Shown here: piece by piece, positions 36,482 through 45,958 of the stretch
Layout: the number at the start of each line of letters is the position of its first letter
How positions within the stretch are numbered: the first letter of the stretch is position 1
Assembly: GCF_000820225.1 (NCBI RefSeq)
Contig: NZ_CDDK01000046.1
Coordinates: 1 to 64,000, forward strand
Direction of reading: 5' to 3'
From: Aeromonas veronii bv. veronii
Lineage (GTDB): Bacteria > Pseudomonadota > Gammaproteobacteria > Enterobacterales > Aeromonadaceae
DNA: 64,000 nucleotides
Translations under genes and position numbers: made by a program
Notes under the pieces: model-generated
Told to the model about the DNA's origin: nothing
Seen by the model: only the letters and a program-made list of their open reading frames with translations
Databases searched by the model: none

Positions 36482-37267
36482 ATGCTTGAACATATAGAAA
36501 TGTGGCAAATATTGCTATTGACTGCATATTCTGCCCTGGCTATTTATGATGGTAATAACACAACCTTTGGTCTTGTTAAACCGACCATGGCTGGATTTTT
36601 TGCCGGCGTCATTATGGGCGATATTCAAACAGGTTTGATGGTAGGTGGTACATTGAACCTGCTGGTACTGGGTGTCGGTAACTTTGGTGGAGCATCAATA
36701 CCTGATTATATGACTGGCGCACTGCTTGGCACCGCATTCGCTGTGATGAGCGGTAAAGGCGCTGAGTTTGGTGCCACTATTGCAATCCCGATCGGCCTGC
36801 TAATGGTGCAATTAGATGTTTTGGCTCGCTTTACCAATACCTTTATTCAGAATAAAGCCGAGCGACTTATTGCAAATGGCGAGCCATGTAAAGCGGCGAA
36901 AATGAACTTGCTAGGGATCATTCCCACCTCGCTGTCCCGTATGATTCCTGTTTTCTTGGCTTTGTCGTTAGGATCTGTGTTTGTTAATGATATCGTCTCC
37001 TACATCCCTGAGGCGATTATGAATGGCCTGAAAGTAGCCGGTGGAATGTTGCCTGCGTTGGGTATTGCCATTCTGTTAAGATATTTGCCAATTAAAAAGA
37101 ACATGTCTTTTTTGATCATTGGTTTCTTTTTGTCTGCCTATTTGTCTGTACCTGTGTTAGGGGTTGCATTAGTTGGTGTGGCTATCGCCATAGCATATTT
37201 CAACAGCAATGATGATGTTATTCAAGCAACCACTAATGTACAAAATGAGGTTATGGGTGATGAATAA
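36482..37267 (+). CDS. PTS mannose-family EIIC
   Basis: This membrane subunit (261 residues) is of the AgaC/SorA type, with about eight hydrophobic helices. It contains the family stretches PTMAGFFAGVIMGDIQTGLMVGG and GASIPDYMTGALLGTAFAV. ATG 36482 is preferred, with AGGTGA upstream and one base after the EIIA stop; an ATG and GTG slightly upstream are possible. It forms the sugar channel with EIID. Confidence 0.9.
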   Translation: MLEHIEMWQILLLTAYSALAIYDGNNTTFGLVKPTMAGFFAGVIMGDIQTGLMVGGTLNLLVLGVGNFGGASIPDYMTGALLGTAFAVMSGKGAEFGATIAIPIGLLMVQLDVLARFTNTFIQNKAERLIANGEPCKAAKMNLLGIIPTSLSRMIPVFLALSLGSVFVNDIVSYIPEAIMNGLKVAGGMLPALGIAILLRYLPIKKNMSFLIIGFFLSAYLSVPVLGVALVGVAIAIAYFNSNDDVIQATTNVQNEVMGDE

Positions 37268-38036
37268 AATAATAAATAAAGTGTTTTGGCGCTGGTTCTT
37301 TTTTGGTCAGGCTGGTTGGAACTATAAAACAATGCAAGGCTTGGGGTACCTCTATAGCATTATCCCATTTCTAAAACATAAGTATAAATCCGAAAAAGAA
37401 CTGGTTTCTGCTGCTGATAATCATGTCCAGTTTTTTAATTGTAATAACACGATGGCAGCATCAATTTTGGGTGTTAATATCGCGCTGGAAAATGATATTG
37501 GCACTGAAGGAAAAGATGCAATTACATCGACCAAGATGGGTTTGATGGGACCGTTGGCCGGGATTGGAGATACCCTCTTTTTTGTTATCCCGACGACAAT
37601 TTGTGGTTCCATTGCATCATATCTGGCACTACAAGGTAATCCTCTGGGATTGTTGCTGTGGCCAGCCTTTGGTTTGATTCGTTTAATGTTCATGCGCTAT
37701 AGCCTCAAAGTCGGTTATAACGAAGGGGTTAAACTGGTAGGGCAACTTAGCACCAAACTAAATAAAATCACAAAATCAGCAAATATATTGGGATTAACTG
37801 TCGTTGGTGCTCTTATTCCGACGGTGGTGAAAGCCAAGTTGAGCTTTGAGTTTAGTTATGGCGATGTTTCACTGAAACTGCAAAATATTGCTGATCAACT
37901 GATGCCCGGCTTGATGCCCTTGTTTGTGGTACTGCTGACCTATTGGCTATTAGGCCTGAAAGGCATGAACTCAACCAAAGTGATTTTCATTCTGATGTTC
38001 TTTGGTATCGTTACTTATAATCTTGGCATTTTTTAA
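37260..38036 (+). CDS. PTS mannose-family EIID
   Basis: EIID (258 residues) is recognised from NKVFWRWFFFGQAGWNYKTMQGLGYLY at the N-terminus, FFNCNNTMAASILGVNIALE and the GPLAGIGDTLFF motif. The C-terminus is hydrophobic. Its ATG at 37260 overlaps the EIIC stop by 8 bases. EIID occurs only in the mannose-type PTS family, which sets the class of this transporter. Confidence 0.92.
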   Translation: MNKIINKVFWRWFFFGQAGWNYKTMQGLGYLYSIIPFLKHKYKSEKELVSAADNHVQFFNCNNTMAASILGVNIALENDIGTEGKDAITSTKMGLMGPLAGIGDTLFFVIPTTICGSIASYLALQGNPLGLLLWPAFGLIRLMFMRYSLKVGYNEGVKLVGQLSTKLNKITKSANILGLTVVGALIPTVVKAKLSFEFSYGDVSLKLQNIADQLMPGLMPLFVVLLTYWLLGLKGMNSTKVIFILMFFGIVTYNLGIF

Positions 38037-38054
38037 TCTCAAACAGGTAATAAT

Positions 38055-38552
38055 ATGAAAGGCATCGCACATATCCGCATTGATGATAGATTGATTCATG
38101 GTCAAGTCGCTACACGCTGGGTCAGCTATTATTCTGCCAACAGAATCATGGTGATCGATGATCAAGTAACAAGCAATGATGTTGAAAAGAACATATTAAG
38201 AATGGCCGCACCTGCTGGGGTTAATACATCCATCATTTCTACCCAGACAGCCATAGAGAATATCTCTGCAGGTAAATATGCTGGTCAGCAAGTGTTGGTA
38301 TTGGTAAAGCATCCAGGCGTAATAAAAAAACTAGTAGATGCAGGCCTTGACATTAAAGAGTTCAATATCGGGAACATGTCCAACCGTCTCGAGACCACGC
38401 AAGTGAAGCGTTCCATTAGTGTCACCCATGCTGAAAAACTCGACATACTGGATTTGATTAATCGAGGTATCAAGATCACTGCCAGAATGGTTCCTGATGA
38501 TGGTGAAGAACTTATTACATCATTTACTAGTAATTTCTGGACTGCATCATGA
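38055..38552 (+). CDS. PTS mannose/sorbose-family EIIB
   Basis: EIIB (165 residues) takes phosphate from EIIA and phosphorylates the incoming sugar. His15 in RIDDRLIHGQVATRW is the phosphorylation site. NRIMVIDDQVTSNDVEKNILRMAAP and FNIGNMSNR match the family. Its stop overlaps the start of the first SIS-domain gene (ATGA), so transport and intracellular processing are translationally linked. Confidence 0.93.
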   Translation: MKGIAHIRIDDRLIHGQVATRWVSYYSANRIMVIDDQVTSNDVEKNILRMAAPAGVNTSIISTQTAIENISAGKYAGQQVLVLVKHPGVIKKLVDAGLDIKEFNIGNMSNRLETTQVKRSISVTHAEKLDILDLINRGIKITARMVPDDGEELITSFTSNFWTAS

Positions 38553-39265
38553 GCCATCTTGTTGAGTTTAAGAATAATATTTTTAGCATCATTGACAAGA
38601 TTAGTGAGACCCAAACTGAGCAAATTGAATGTGCTGCTGAAATTTTCAAAAACACGGTCAAGAATAAAGGCATTATTTATGCTATCGGTAGCGGCCACTC
38701 ATTTGCAGGTGCTATAGAGTTTGCTGGTCGAGCTGGGGGATTTGTAAATACCAGGGCATTGGATAACTTTTATGGCCATAGTGGCTGGTTTGAAAATGTT
38801 GAGGGGATTGGAGATGTTTTTGCCTCTCTCCTTGATCTTCAACAACACGATGCCTTTGTCATAATTTCTAACTCTGGCAATAAAGCATTGCAGGTTGAAT
38901 TGGCACAAAAACTAAAAAGCGCAGGCATCAAGATAATTGCCATTGTTAACAGGAAAGATGCTGATAAGTCCATTGCAAAGCACTCAAGTGGTCTAAAGCT
39001 TGCTGATCTTGCAGATGTAGTTATCGACAACTGCTGTTTTAAAGGTGATTGCTCAATTGAAATTCCGGAATCTGAATTAAAAATTGGGCCTACTTCATCG
39101 CTCGCTGTCGCATATATAGCAAACTGCATATCAATTCGAGCTACAGAATTGGTTTGTGCAGCTGGTATTTCTGTTCCAATCTTACGGTCTATTAATCAAC
39201 CTGGTGGCAAAGAGTATAATTTAGAACTATTGAGTGAATACAGAAGTCGAGTGTTTACTATCTAG
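38549..39265 (+). CDS. SIS-domain sugar-phosphate protein 1 (UPF0309-like)
   Basis: This 238-residue single SIS-domain protein has the phosphosugar-binding features GSGHSFAGAIEFAGRAGG (about 47-64), SNSGNKALQVELAQ and the KHSSGLKLADLADVVIDN stretch. SIS domains bind phosphosugars and occur in isomerases, deaminases, etherases and regulators. No helix-turn-helix is present, so an enzyme is more likely. It is translationally coupled to EIIB and followed by the GH88 hydrolase gene. A second, diverged copy occurs 1.9 kb downstream in the same operon. The exact reaction is not known. Confidence 0.85.
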   Translation: MSHLVEFKNNIFSIIDKISETQTEQIECAAEIFKNTVKNKGIIYAIGSGHSFAGAIEFAGRAGGFVNTRALDNFYGHSGWFENVEGIGDVFASLLDLQQHDAFVIISNSGNKALQVELAQKLKSAGIKIIAIVNRKDADKSIAKHSSGLKLADLADVVIDNCCFKGDCSIEIPESELKIGPTSSLAVAYIANCISIRATELVCAAGISVPILRSINQPGGKEYNLELLSEYRSRVFTI

Positions 39266-39276
39266 AGACTTTCAAA

Positions 39277-40434
39277 ATGAAAAAGCTAAATAGTGCTCTG
39301 TTTGATGCCTTGACTCCAATTACTGATGTGGAAGTCAAAGATGAGTTGAGATGGGCTTGTCATAAGATTAAAACCCTTGCAATAAAGATGGGTGACAAGT
39401 TTCCTTCAGCTTGTGCTGTTAATAACAGGTATTTGCTAAAAGAGAACAACGATTGGACCAATGGATTTTGGACTGGCATGTTGCTCATCGCATATGAGTT
39501 TACTGGCGATGTGTTTTTTAAAAACAAGTTGCAAGAAATAATCGATAGCTTTGTGTCCAGATTGACGAATCATGTTGTATTGGATCACCATGATATCGGC
39601 TTTCTTTACAGCCTGTCATTGCTTGCTGCCAAGCAGGTCTTTAATACTGAAGAGTTCGACTCCGCCATTGTATTGGCAGCCGACAAGTTGCTTGCCAGAT
39701 ATCACTCTGATGCTAAATTTATTCAAGCTTGGGGGGATATGGATAATGATCAAGAATATCGACTCATCATCGATTCATTGATTAACTTGCCACTGTTATA
39801 TCGGGCTCACGAAATATCAGGTGATGATAATTACGCTAGCGTAGCAGTGAATCACTTCAAGCGAGTGACTGAAAATATCTTCAGAGAAGATAATTCAAGT
39901 TATCATACCTATTTTTTTGACCGAGTCAGTAAGTTGCCGCTGAAAGGTGAAACATTTCAGGGCTATAGTGACTCATCATGCTGGGCCCGTGGTCAGGCAT
40001 GGGCTCTGCTAGGGTTGCCATTAACTTATAAGTATCATCCAGAACTGGTTGATAGTGAAAAATATACGGCAGTATGTGAGTACTTTTTCTCACATTTGCC
40101 TGAAGATGGCATTCCATATTGGGATCTCCATTTTAAGGCTGAGAATAATCAACCCAGAGACAGCTCAGCATTGTCAATTGCCATCTGTGGGCTGCTTGAA
40201 GCGAGCAAGTTATTTGAGCATGCAGATTACCAGCATATCTCTCGTAAATTACTGAAATGCCTCAGTGACCACATGGCATCGAGAGATGATGAGGATTGTG
40301 ACGGGTTATTGAAACATGGTGTCTATGCCTTTGCGCTAGGCAAAGGCATAGATGAATGCAACGTATGGGGGGACTACTATTATATGGAAGCCCTGTATCG
40401 AGTTTATTCAAATCAATGGCGAACTTATTGGTAA
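39277..40434 (+). CDS. Unsaturated glucuronyl hydrolase (GH88)
   Basis: This 385-residue cytoplasmic (no signal peptide) GH88 enzyme hydrates the 4,5-double bond of unsaturated uronate at the non-reducing end of lyase-made oligosaccharides. This releases 5-keto-4-deoxyuronate. The two acidic catalytic positions of the family are seen as Asp106 in DHHDIGFLYSL and Asp166 in IIDSLINLPLLY. The C-terminal half has CWARGQAWALLGLPLTY. Its place in a PTS operon resembles the streptococcal loci in which unsaturated glycosaminoglycan disaccharides are imported by a mannose-type PTS and cut by GH88. Confidence 0.93.
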   Translation: MKKLNSALFDALTPITDVEVKDELRWACHKIKTLAIKMGDKFPSACAVNNRYLLKENNDWTNGFWTGMLLIAYEFTGDVFFKNKLQEIIDSFVSRLTNHVVLDHHDIGFLYSLSLLAAKQVFNTEEFDSAIVLAADKLLARYHSDAKFIQAWGDMDNDQEYRLIIDSLINLPLLYRAHEISGDDNYASVAVNHFKRVTENIFREDNSSYHTYFFDRVSKLPLKGETFQGYSDSSCWARGQAWALLGLPLTYKYHPELVDSEKYTAVCEYFFSHLPEDGIPYWDLHFKAENNQPRDSSALSIAICGLLEASKLFEHADYQHISRKLLKCLSDHMASRDDEDCDGLLKHGVYAFALGKGIDECNVWGDYYYMEALYRVYSNQWRTYW

Positions 40435-41180
40435 TGAAAATGCAAGATACATTTTTTAATTTCGTAATGAAGAGCTTGTCAACCATTCATGAATCACAGC
40501 GTCAGATTATTGCTGATATTGCTAGAAAACTGTCAGATAAAGTTTGTGATAATGGCATAATTTATATCTTTGGCTGTGGCCATTCACATATCTTTGCTGA
40601 GGATGTTTTTTATCGGGCTGGCGGGATTGCCTGTGTGCGGCCAATTTTTATTGAGCCGTTGATGTTGCATGAAGGTGCCGCAAGATCGTCATACTTGGAG
40701 AAGCAAGAAGGGTATATCACAGAGCAATTATCGGCATATAATATTACTGATAAAGATGCGCTGATTGTTATATCTACTTCTGGTATTAATCCTGCTCCAG
40801 TGGAAGCGATTAGCTGGGCAAAATCGTATGGTGCATTGACGATAGGAATTACTAGCTATCAGTATTGTGATACGCAATCATCTCGACACTCTTCCGGGAA
40901 AAACCTAAGAGATGTGGCTTGCATCACGATTGATAATAATGTTCCTATTGGTGATGCAATTTTGAATCACGGTGATTGTACATCGTTCACACCAATATCA
41001 TCGATTAATGGTATATATATCATTCAGTCATTGTTTTCTGAATTAATAAAAGAGATGGCTGATGCTGGTATAAATCCTCCAGTATTTAAAAGTGGCAACA
41101 TTTCAGGTTCGTCCGAGCATAATAAATTACTTCTGAAACGGTATAAAGACAAAGTTCCAGAGTTAACCGCTAATAATTAA
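40434..41180 (+). CDS. SIS-domain sugar-phosphate protein 2 (UPF0309-like)
   Basis: This 248-residue paralogue of the SIS protein at 38549 has GCGHSHIFAEDVFYRAGG, the serine-loop STSGINPAPVEAISWAKS and RHSSGKNLRDVACITIDN. Relative to the first copy it has a longer segment after RAGG (IEPLMLHEGAARSSYLEKQEG). The ATG at 40434 shares one base with the GH88 stop (TAATG). Two such genes on either side of GH88 suggest either two successive steps on the phosphorylated sugar or a hetero-oligomer. No regulator domain is present. Confidence 0.84.
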   Translation: MKMQDTFFNFVMKSLSTIHESQRQIIADIARKLSDKVCDNGIIYIFGCGHSHIFAEDVFYRAGGIACVRPIFIEPLMLHEGAARSSYLEKQEGYITEQLSAYNITDKDALIVISTSGINPAPVEAISWAKSYGALTIGITSYQYCDTQSSRHSSGKNLRDVACITIDNNVPIGDAILNHGDCTSFTPISSINGIYIIQSLFSELIKEMADAGINPPVFKSGNISGSSEHNKLLLKRYKDKVPELTANN

Positions 41181-41204
41181 AATATCCTCTAAAGGTGACA
41201 AGCT

Positions 41205-42599
41205 ATGAAAGGAAAGGTTTTTACTCCAACCTTGATTATGTTGGGGCTGATGTCCGTATATGGAAATGCTAACGCCAGTGCTGTCAGCGATGATTTTCAA
41301 AAGGCATTTATTAATGACTCAAGGCTAAGTCTCAATAGTGCTTTGTATTTTAGACATCGTGATGTTAAGGATGCTAATACAGGTTCATATTCAGCTGATG
41401 GCTCTCAGGGCGGCATTAAGAACCAGACTGCCAATATCGCGCTTGACTTTAATGGTGGCTATTATAAAGACATTATTGGTTTGGACTTTATGGCTGCCAG
41501 CAATATCAAGCTGGGATCGTCGGTAGGTCAGTCTGAAATCCTGCTTTATGATTACGATTGCAAAGGTGATGGTACATTAAATCCTTGTGAGAGCAGTTAT
41601 GCTGCTATCCCCATTGCTGCGTTAAAGGCAAAGTATGGTGATGACAATGTTTTGTTTAAAATGTCAGGCGGATATACAACGATAAACTCAGGTACTATCA
41701 AGAATAGCTGGGGCTTAAACCCTCATGCCTATCGTGGTATTGATAGCTCACTGGCATTGTATAACTGGAAGTTGACATATGCGTGGGCAGATCAATTCAG
41801 AAATGATTGGACAGATTCTTTCCATGATATGACGAATACCTGGCACCAGAATGAAGCATCAAATCTTAGTGGTGTTAAACCAGGACAGATTATTGACTAT
41901 ATTCATTCGGCGGGCATTTCATATAATACCGGTGAGACCTTGTATGACCTGGCATATGGTGAAGGTGAAGGTTATCGGAAGAACTGGCATCTGTTGGTGA
42001 CAGATAATCATAAGTTTGATAATGGTGCGGTTCTGACTTCCACTGGCTATTACCAGGGCGGTAAATATCTTGAGGAAAAATCCAACGTTAAAGATCCATC
42101 ACAGGAGTACTATGTTGGTGCTGGCATCACACTTGCCAAAGATAACGTGACATATTTTACTGGATATAGCCAAAATAAATCAGAATCAACTAAGGATTAC
42201 AATTTTAGATTGACACCATGGGCTAACTCTGACAAACGAGATTTCCAGCAAACATTATCCTCATTAGAAGATTATAATGTGGCAGGAGCGAAAGCTGTTA
42301 AGGTTGGCATCAAATATAACATGCTCGATTTTGGCCTCCCGAATCTAACACTTGGTACGTCCGCAAACTATGCATGGCATGTGGTATCTGATGTGTCGAA
42401 AGTAAAAGAGCAGAGAACTTATGATGGCACCATGCAGTCATTGGATTTTTTGATCACCTATAAATTTAATGCGGGTGCAGTGAAGGATATCAATATGACG
42501 GTACTGCCGGCACTGTTCAGGTCTAAAGACACCAACGCCAAGCAAGACAGAAATGATATCAGAGTTATTTTTACTCACTCTTTGAGCTTGTTGAACTAA
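41205..42599 (+). CDS. OprD-family outer-membrane porin
   Basis: This 464-residue protein has a signal peptide (MKGKVFTPTLIMLGL, cleavage near NANA-SA) followed by a beta-strand-rich sequence of the OprD family. Typical features are the N-terminal FINDSRLSLNSALYFRHRD, the LDFNGGYYKDIIGLD strand pair, GYTTINSGTIKNSWGLNPHAYRGI and a final beta strand IRVIFTHSLSLLN. OprD-type channels pass small acidic solutes. Here it probably admits unsaturated uronate oligosaccharides to the periplasm for the PTS. A clear AAAGGTGA ribosome site precedes the start. Confidence 0.88.
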   Translation: MKGKVFTPTLIMLGLMSVYGNANASAVSDDFQKAFINDSRLSLNSALYFRHRDVKDANTGSYSADGSQGGIKNQTANIALDFNGGYYKDIIGLDFMAASNIKLGSSVGQSEILLYDYDCKGDGTLNPCESSYAAIPIAALKAKYGDDNVLFKMSGGYTTINSGTIKNSWGLNPHAYRGIDSSLALYNWKLTYAWADQFRNDWTDSFHDMTNTWHQNEASNLSGVKPGQIIDYIHSAGISYNTGETLYDLAYGEGEGYRKNWHLLVTDNHKFDNGAVLTSTGYYQGGKYLEEKSNVKDPSQEYYVGAGITLAKDNVTYFTGYSQNKSESTKDYNFRLTPWANSDKRDFQQTLSSLEDYNVAGAKAVKVGIKYNMLDFGLPNLTLGTSANYAWHVVSDVSKVKEQRTYDGTMQSLDFLITYKFNAGAVKDINMTVLPALFRSKDTNAKQDRNDIRVIFTHSLSLLN

Positions 42600-42719
42600 T
42601 GCATTCTATATGAGAGTTGATAGCTGATGGCGCTACATGATGAATGTACACCTATATGACTGATAGCCCATCGACTATATCATCACTCTTTACTATCTAC
42701 CTGATACAAGAGATAAATC

Positions 42720-43556
42720 ATGGATATTCGTGAAAGTATTCATAGCGAACATGCAAAGCAACTTGATACCGACGGCTTGCGTAACGAATTTTTAGTTGAG
42801 GATATTTTTGCGGCCGATCTAGTCAGTATGACCTATAGCCATATTGATCGTATCGTTTTTGGCGGAATAATGCCTGTTACATCAGAGTTGGGTTTTGCCA
42901 ATGATCTTGGCAAGGCATTTGGTGTGACCTATTTTTTGGAGCGTCGTGAGCTGGGACTTATTAATATCGGTGGCCCGGGGATTGTTATGGTTGATGGTGC
43001 TACCTACGAAATTGGTAGTGCCGAGGCATTATATGTTGGCAAGGGTGCCCGTGAATTGAGTTTTGCCAGTGTTAGCAGCGATAAACCTGCAAAATTCTAT
43101 TACAATAGCGCCCCAGCACATACTGCTTTCCCGACTCGAAAGATCACTCAGGATGAAGCTGCACCGACAACCTTGGGTGATGCTGCTACCAGCAACCGCC
43201 GTACTATTTACAAGTATCTGGTTCCTGATGTATTGCCAACCTGTCAGCTGCTGATGGGGATGACCCAACTTGAGGATGGTAGTTTGTGGAACACTATGCC
43301 GTGCCATACTCATGAGCGCCGCATGGAAGTCTATTTCTATTTCAATATGCAGGACGATGCTGCCGTATTCCATATGATGGGTAAGCCAGCTGAAACTCGC
43401 CATATTGTTGTGCAAAATGAGCAAGCAGTCATTTCTCCCAGTTGGTCTATCCATTCTGGTGTGGGTACACAGGCGTATACGTTCATCTGGGGTATGGTAG
43501 GTGAAAACCAGGTATTTGGTGACATGGATCATGTTGCTATCAAGGACCTGCGCTAA
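42720..43556 (+). CDS. kduI: 5-keto-4-deoxyuronate isomerase
   Basis: KduI (278 residues) converts 5-keto-4-deoxyuronate (DKI) to 3-deoxy-D-glycero-2,5-hexodiulosonate (DKII). The zinc-binding cupin motif is [16 protein letters not shown] (His, His, Glu), with the later conserved His in [11 protein letters not shown]. It is downstream of the porin after a 120-base gap and upstream of kduD, so it should act on the product of the GH88 enzyme. Confidence 0.95.
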   Translation: MDIRESIHSEHAKQLDTDGLRNEFLVEDIFAADLVSMTYSHIDRIVFGGIMPVTSELGFANDLGKAFGVTYFLERRELGLINIGGPGIVMVDGATYEIGSAEALYVGKGARELSFASVSSDKPAKFYYNSAPAHTAFPTRKITQDEAAPTTLGDAATSNRRTIYKYLVPDVLPTCQLLMGMTQLEDGSLWNTMPCHTHERRMEVYFYFNMQDDAAVFHMMGKPAETRHIVVQNEQAVISPSWSIHSGVGTQAYTFIWGMVGENQVFGDMDHVAIKDLR

Positions 43557-43647
43557 AACATCGTATATCCATATTGCCGGTCGATTCGTTTCGACCGGCA
43601 TCTTACTTTAAATCTGGTGCACGTAATCTCGTGCCATAGGAAATAGC

Positions 43648-44409
43648 ATGATTCTTAACGCATTCGATCTGAAAGGTAAAGTCGCCGTCGTAACCGGTTG
43701 TGATACAGGCCTTGGACAAGGAATGGCATTGGGCTTGGCACAAGCTGGTTGTGATATTGTTGGTATCAATATTGTTGAACCAACGGACACAATGATCAAA
43801 GTTGAAGCGATTGGCCAAAAGTTTTTGAGTCTCAAGGCTGATGTCAGTAAAGTTAGCGAGCTGCCACTGTTGATTGAGCAGGCCGTATCGCATTTTGGTC
43901 ACATTGATGTATTGGTTAACAATGCCGGTATTATTCGCCGTGATGATGCGATCAATTTCAGTGAAAAAGACTGGGATGAGGTGATGGACATCAATATCAA
44001 GAGCCTCTTCTTTATGTCGCAAGCGGTTGCCAAGCAGTTTATGGCACAGGGAAATGGTGGAAAAATCATCAATATCGCATCCATGCTTTCATATCAAGGC
44101 GGGATCCGCGTTCCCTCTTATACGGCTTCAAAAAGTGGAGTAATGGGACTGACCCGTTTGCTGGCCAATGAATGGGCCAGTCATGGGATCAATGTGAATG
44201 CTATTGCTCCCGGTTATATGGCAACCAATAACACCGCTGCACTGCGTGCTGATGATGATCGTAATGCTGCCATCCTGGAGCGTATTCCTGCTGGTCGATG
44301 GGGGATTCCGGATGACATGATGGGGCCAGTGGTATTTTTAGCATCATCAGCTTCAGATTATATTAATGGCTATACCCTAGCCGTGGATGGTGGCTGGCTG
44401 GCTCGTTAA
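43648..44409 (+). CDS. kduD: 2-deoxy-D-gluconate/2-keto-3-deoxygluconate 3-dehydrogenase
   Basis: KduD (253 residues) is a short-chain dehydrogenase that reduces DKII to 2-keto-3-deoxygluconate with NAD(P)H. Seen are the cofactor motif VVTGCDTGLGQGMA, NNAGIIRRDD, the catalytic Ser region IASMLSYQGG and YTASKSG, and the C-terminal YTLAVDGGWLAR typical of KduD. The start ATG is 91 bases after kduI. Confidence 0.95.
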   Translation: MILNAFDLKGKVAVVTGCDTGLGQGMALGLAQAGCDIVGINIVEPTDTMIKVEAIGQKFLSLKADVSKVSELPLLIEQAVSHFGHIDVLVNNAGIIRRDDAINFSEKDWDEVMDINIKSLFFMSQAVAKQFMAQGNGGKIINIASMLSYQGGIRVPSYTASKSGVMGLTRLLANEWASHGINVNAIAPGYMATNNTAALRADDDRNAAILERIPAGRWGIPDDMMGPVVFLASSASDYINGYTLAVDGGWLAR

Positions 44410-44461
44410 TGCTCAAGCATTGCTGCATTACCACCTGATAGGCGTTTTTCTGGAATACTGT

Positions 44462-44989
44462 ATGACTAATTATGTTGAGATGTTAGCGCAATTGATCGGA
44501 TTGCTGGCTTGTATGATTGGTGCGTTGGCATTTATACAACGGCAAGATATGAAACTGCGATCACTGCTTTGCCTCAATGGTGCGCTTTTATCGATACATT
44601 TTTTAATGCTGGGCGCGGTAGCTGCTGCAATTAGTTGTCTGTTATGTGCGGTGAGAACGTGGGTGTCAGGTTATTACCGTACCCAAGCAGTCATGTTGAT
44701 ATTCATGATTGCATCATGTGGTCTTGTAATTCCATATCTGGAACATCCCATGCAGTTTCTGACGGTGTTGGGAACAACGCTCAGCACTTACGCTTTGTTT
44801 CGGCTGGATGGTGGGCCCCTGCGGTTATGTATGCTGGCCAGCACTGTCGTTTGGTTGATCCACAATATCTGGGCGGGATCATGGGGGGGAATTTTATTGG
44901 AAGGGGGTTTTTTCCTCATCAACAGTTATACGATTTTAACGGTTTATGGGATCCGGATAAACAAGGAGAAAATCGATTATGTTGAGTAA
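44462..44989 (+). CDS. YgjV-like inner membrane protein
   Basis: This 175-residue protein with five or six hydrophobic helices resembles the Imp-YgjV family, whose function is unknown (MLAQLIGLLACMIGALAFIQRQDMKLRSLL, later LSTYALFRLDGGPLRL and LIHNIWAGSWGGILLEGGFFLIN). In E. coli, ygjV lies near hexuronate genes, and here the gene sits between kduD and kdgK, so a link with uronate metabolism is suggested by context only. The ATG at 44462 has a weak ribosome site; a longer frame overlapping kduD is open. Its end overlaps kdgK by 11 bases. Confidence 0.75.
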   Translation: MTNYVEMLAQLIGLLACMIGALAFIQRQDMKLRSLLCLNGALLSIHFLMLGAVAAAISCLLCAVRTWVSGYYRTQAVMLIFMIASCGLVIPYLEHPMQFLTVLGTTLSTYALFRLDGGPLRLCMLASTVVWLIHNIWAGSWGGILLEGGFFLINSYTILTVYGIRINKEKIDYVE

Positions 44990-45944
44990 GATTGCCCTGC
45001 TCGGGGAGTGCATGATTGAACTCAATGGCACGCCTTTTGGCGACATGCAGCAGGCATTTGGGGGCGATACCCTCAATACCGCCATCTATCTCGCGCGTGC
45101 CTCCCAACCCACCGATATTCAGGTGAGCTACCTGACCGCCATGGGCCAAGACCCTCTCAGCCAGCAAATCATCGCGCGCTGGCAACAGGCCGGGATCGAC
45201 ACCAGCGCGGTGCTCATCGATCAACAGCGCCATCCAGGTCTCTACCTTATCCAGCTTGATGAGCACGGCGAGCGCACCTTCCTCTACTGGCGCAATGATT
45301 CGGCTGCCCGTTATCTGATGCAGCACCCGCAGTTGCCGCAGCTCAAGCAGGCCGTCAGCGACGTGGATGCGCTCTATCTCAGCGGCATTTCGCTGGCGAT
45401 CCTGCCCGCCGCAGATCGGCAGGCGCTGCTGCAGTGGCTGGCTGAGCTGCACCGGGCGGGCGTAGCGATCATCTTTGACAGCAACTATCGCCCCGCCCTG
45501 TGGCAGAGTCCGGCCGACACCCGGGCCTGTTACCAGCAACTGCTGGCCATCACTACGCTGGCCCTGGTCACCGACGACGATGAGCAGGCCTTGTGGGGGG
45601 ACGAGAATATGACCCAGACCCTGCAGCGCCTCAAGGCGGCTGGGGTGCAGCAGGCGGTGGTCAAACAGGGGGCTGCTGGCTGTTGTTACCAGGCCCTGCA
45701 AACCGGGGAACCCACCATCACTATTCCTACCCAAGCGGTCAGCAAGGTGGTGGATACCACCTCGGCCGGTGACTCCTTCAATGCCGGTTTTCTGGCTGGC
45801 TACCTGCAAGGACAGGCGATCGACGAGTGCGCCCGCATGGGCCACCGACTGGCGGGGATCGTCATTCAGCACAAGGGGGCAATTATTCCGGAAAGTGCCA
45901 CCCGCAGTGTCACCGACAGCTTCATCAAACCGGCATCACACTAA
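44979..45944 (+). CDS. kdgK: 2-keto-3-deoxygluconate kinase
   Basis: KdgK (321 residues, PfkB family) phosphorylates 2-keto-3-deoxygluconate to KDPG. Seen are the N-terminal LGECMIELNGTPFGDMQQAFGGDTLNTA and the C-terminal PfkB signature DTTSAGDSFNAGFLAGYL with the catalytic Asp. AGGAG precedes the ATG. This gene and the next are markedly more GC-rich, with codon use like the chromosomal backbone, although they lie in an AT-rich operon. Confidence 0.95.
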   Translation: MLSKIALLGECMIELNGTPFGDMQQAFGGDTLNTAIYLARASQPTDIQVSYLTAMGQDPLSQQIIARWQQAGIDTSAVLIDQQRHPGLYLIQLDEHGERTFLYWRNDSAARYLMQHPQLPQLKQAVSDVDALYLSGISLAILPAADRQALLQWLAELHRAGVAIIFDSNYRPALWQSPADTRACYQQLLAITTLALVTDDDEQALWGDENMTQTLQRLKAAGVQQAVVKQGAAGCCYQALQTGEPTITIPTQAVSKVVDTTSAGDSFNAGFLAGYLQGQAIDECARMGHRLAGIVIQHKGAIIPESATRSVTDSFIKPASH

Positions 45945-45958
45945 ACGAGGTCAACCGA

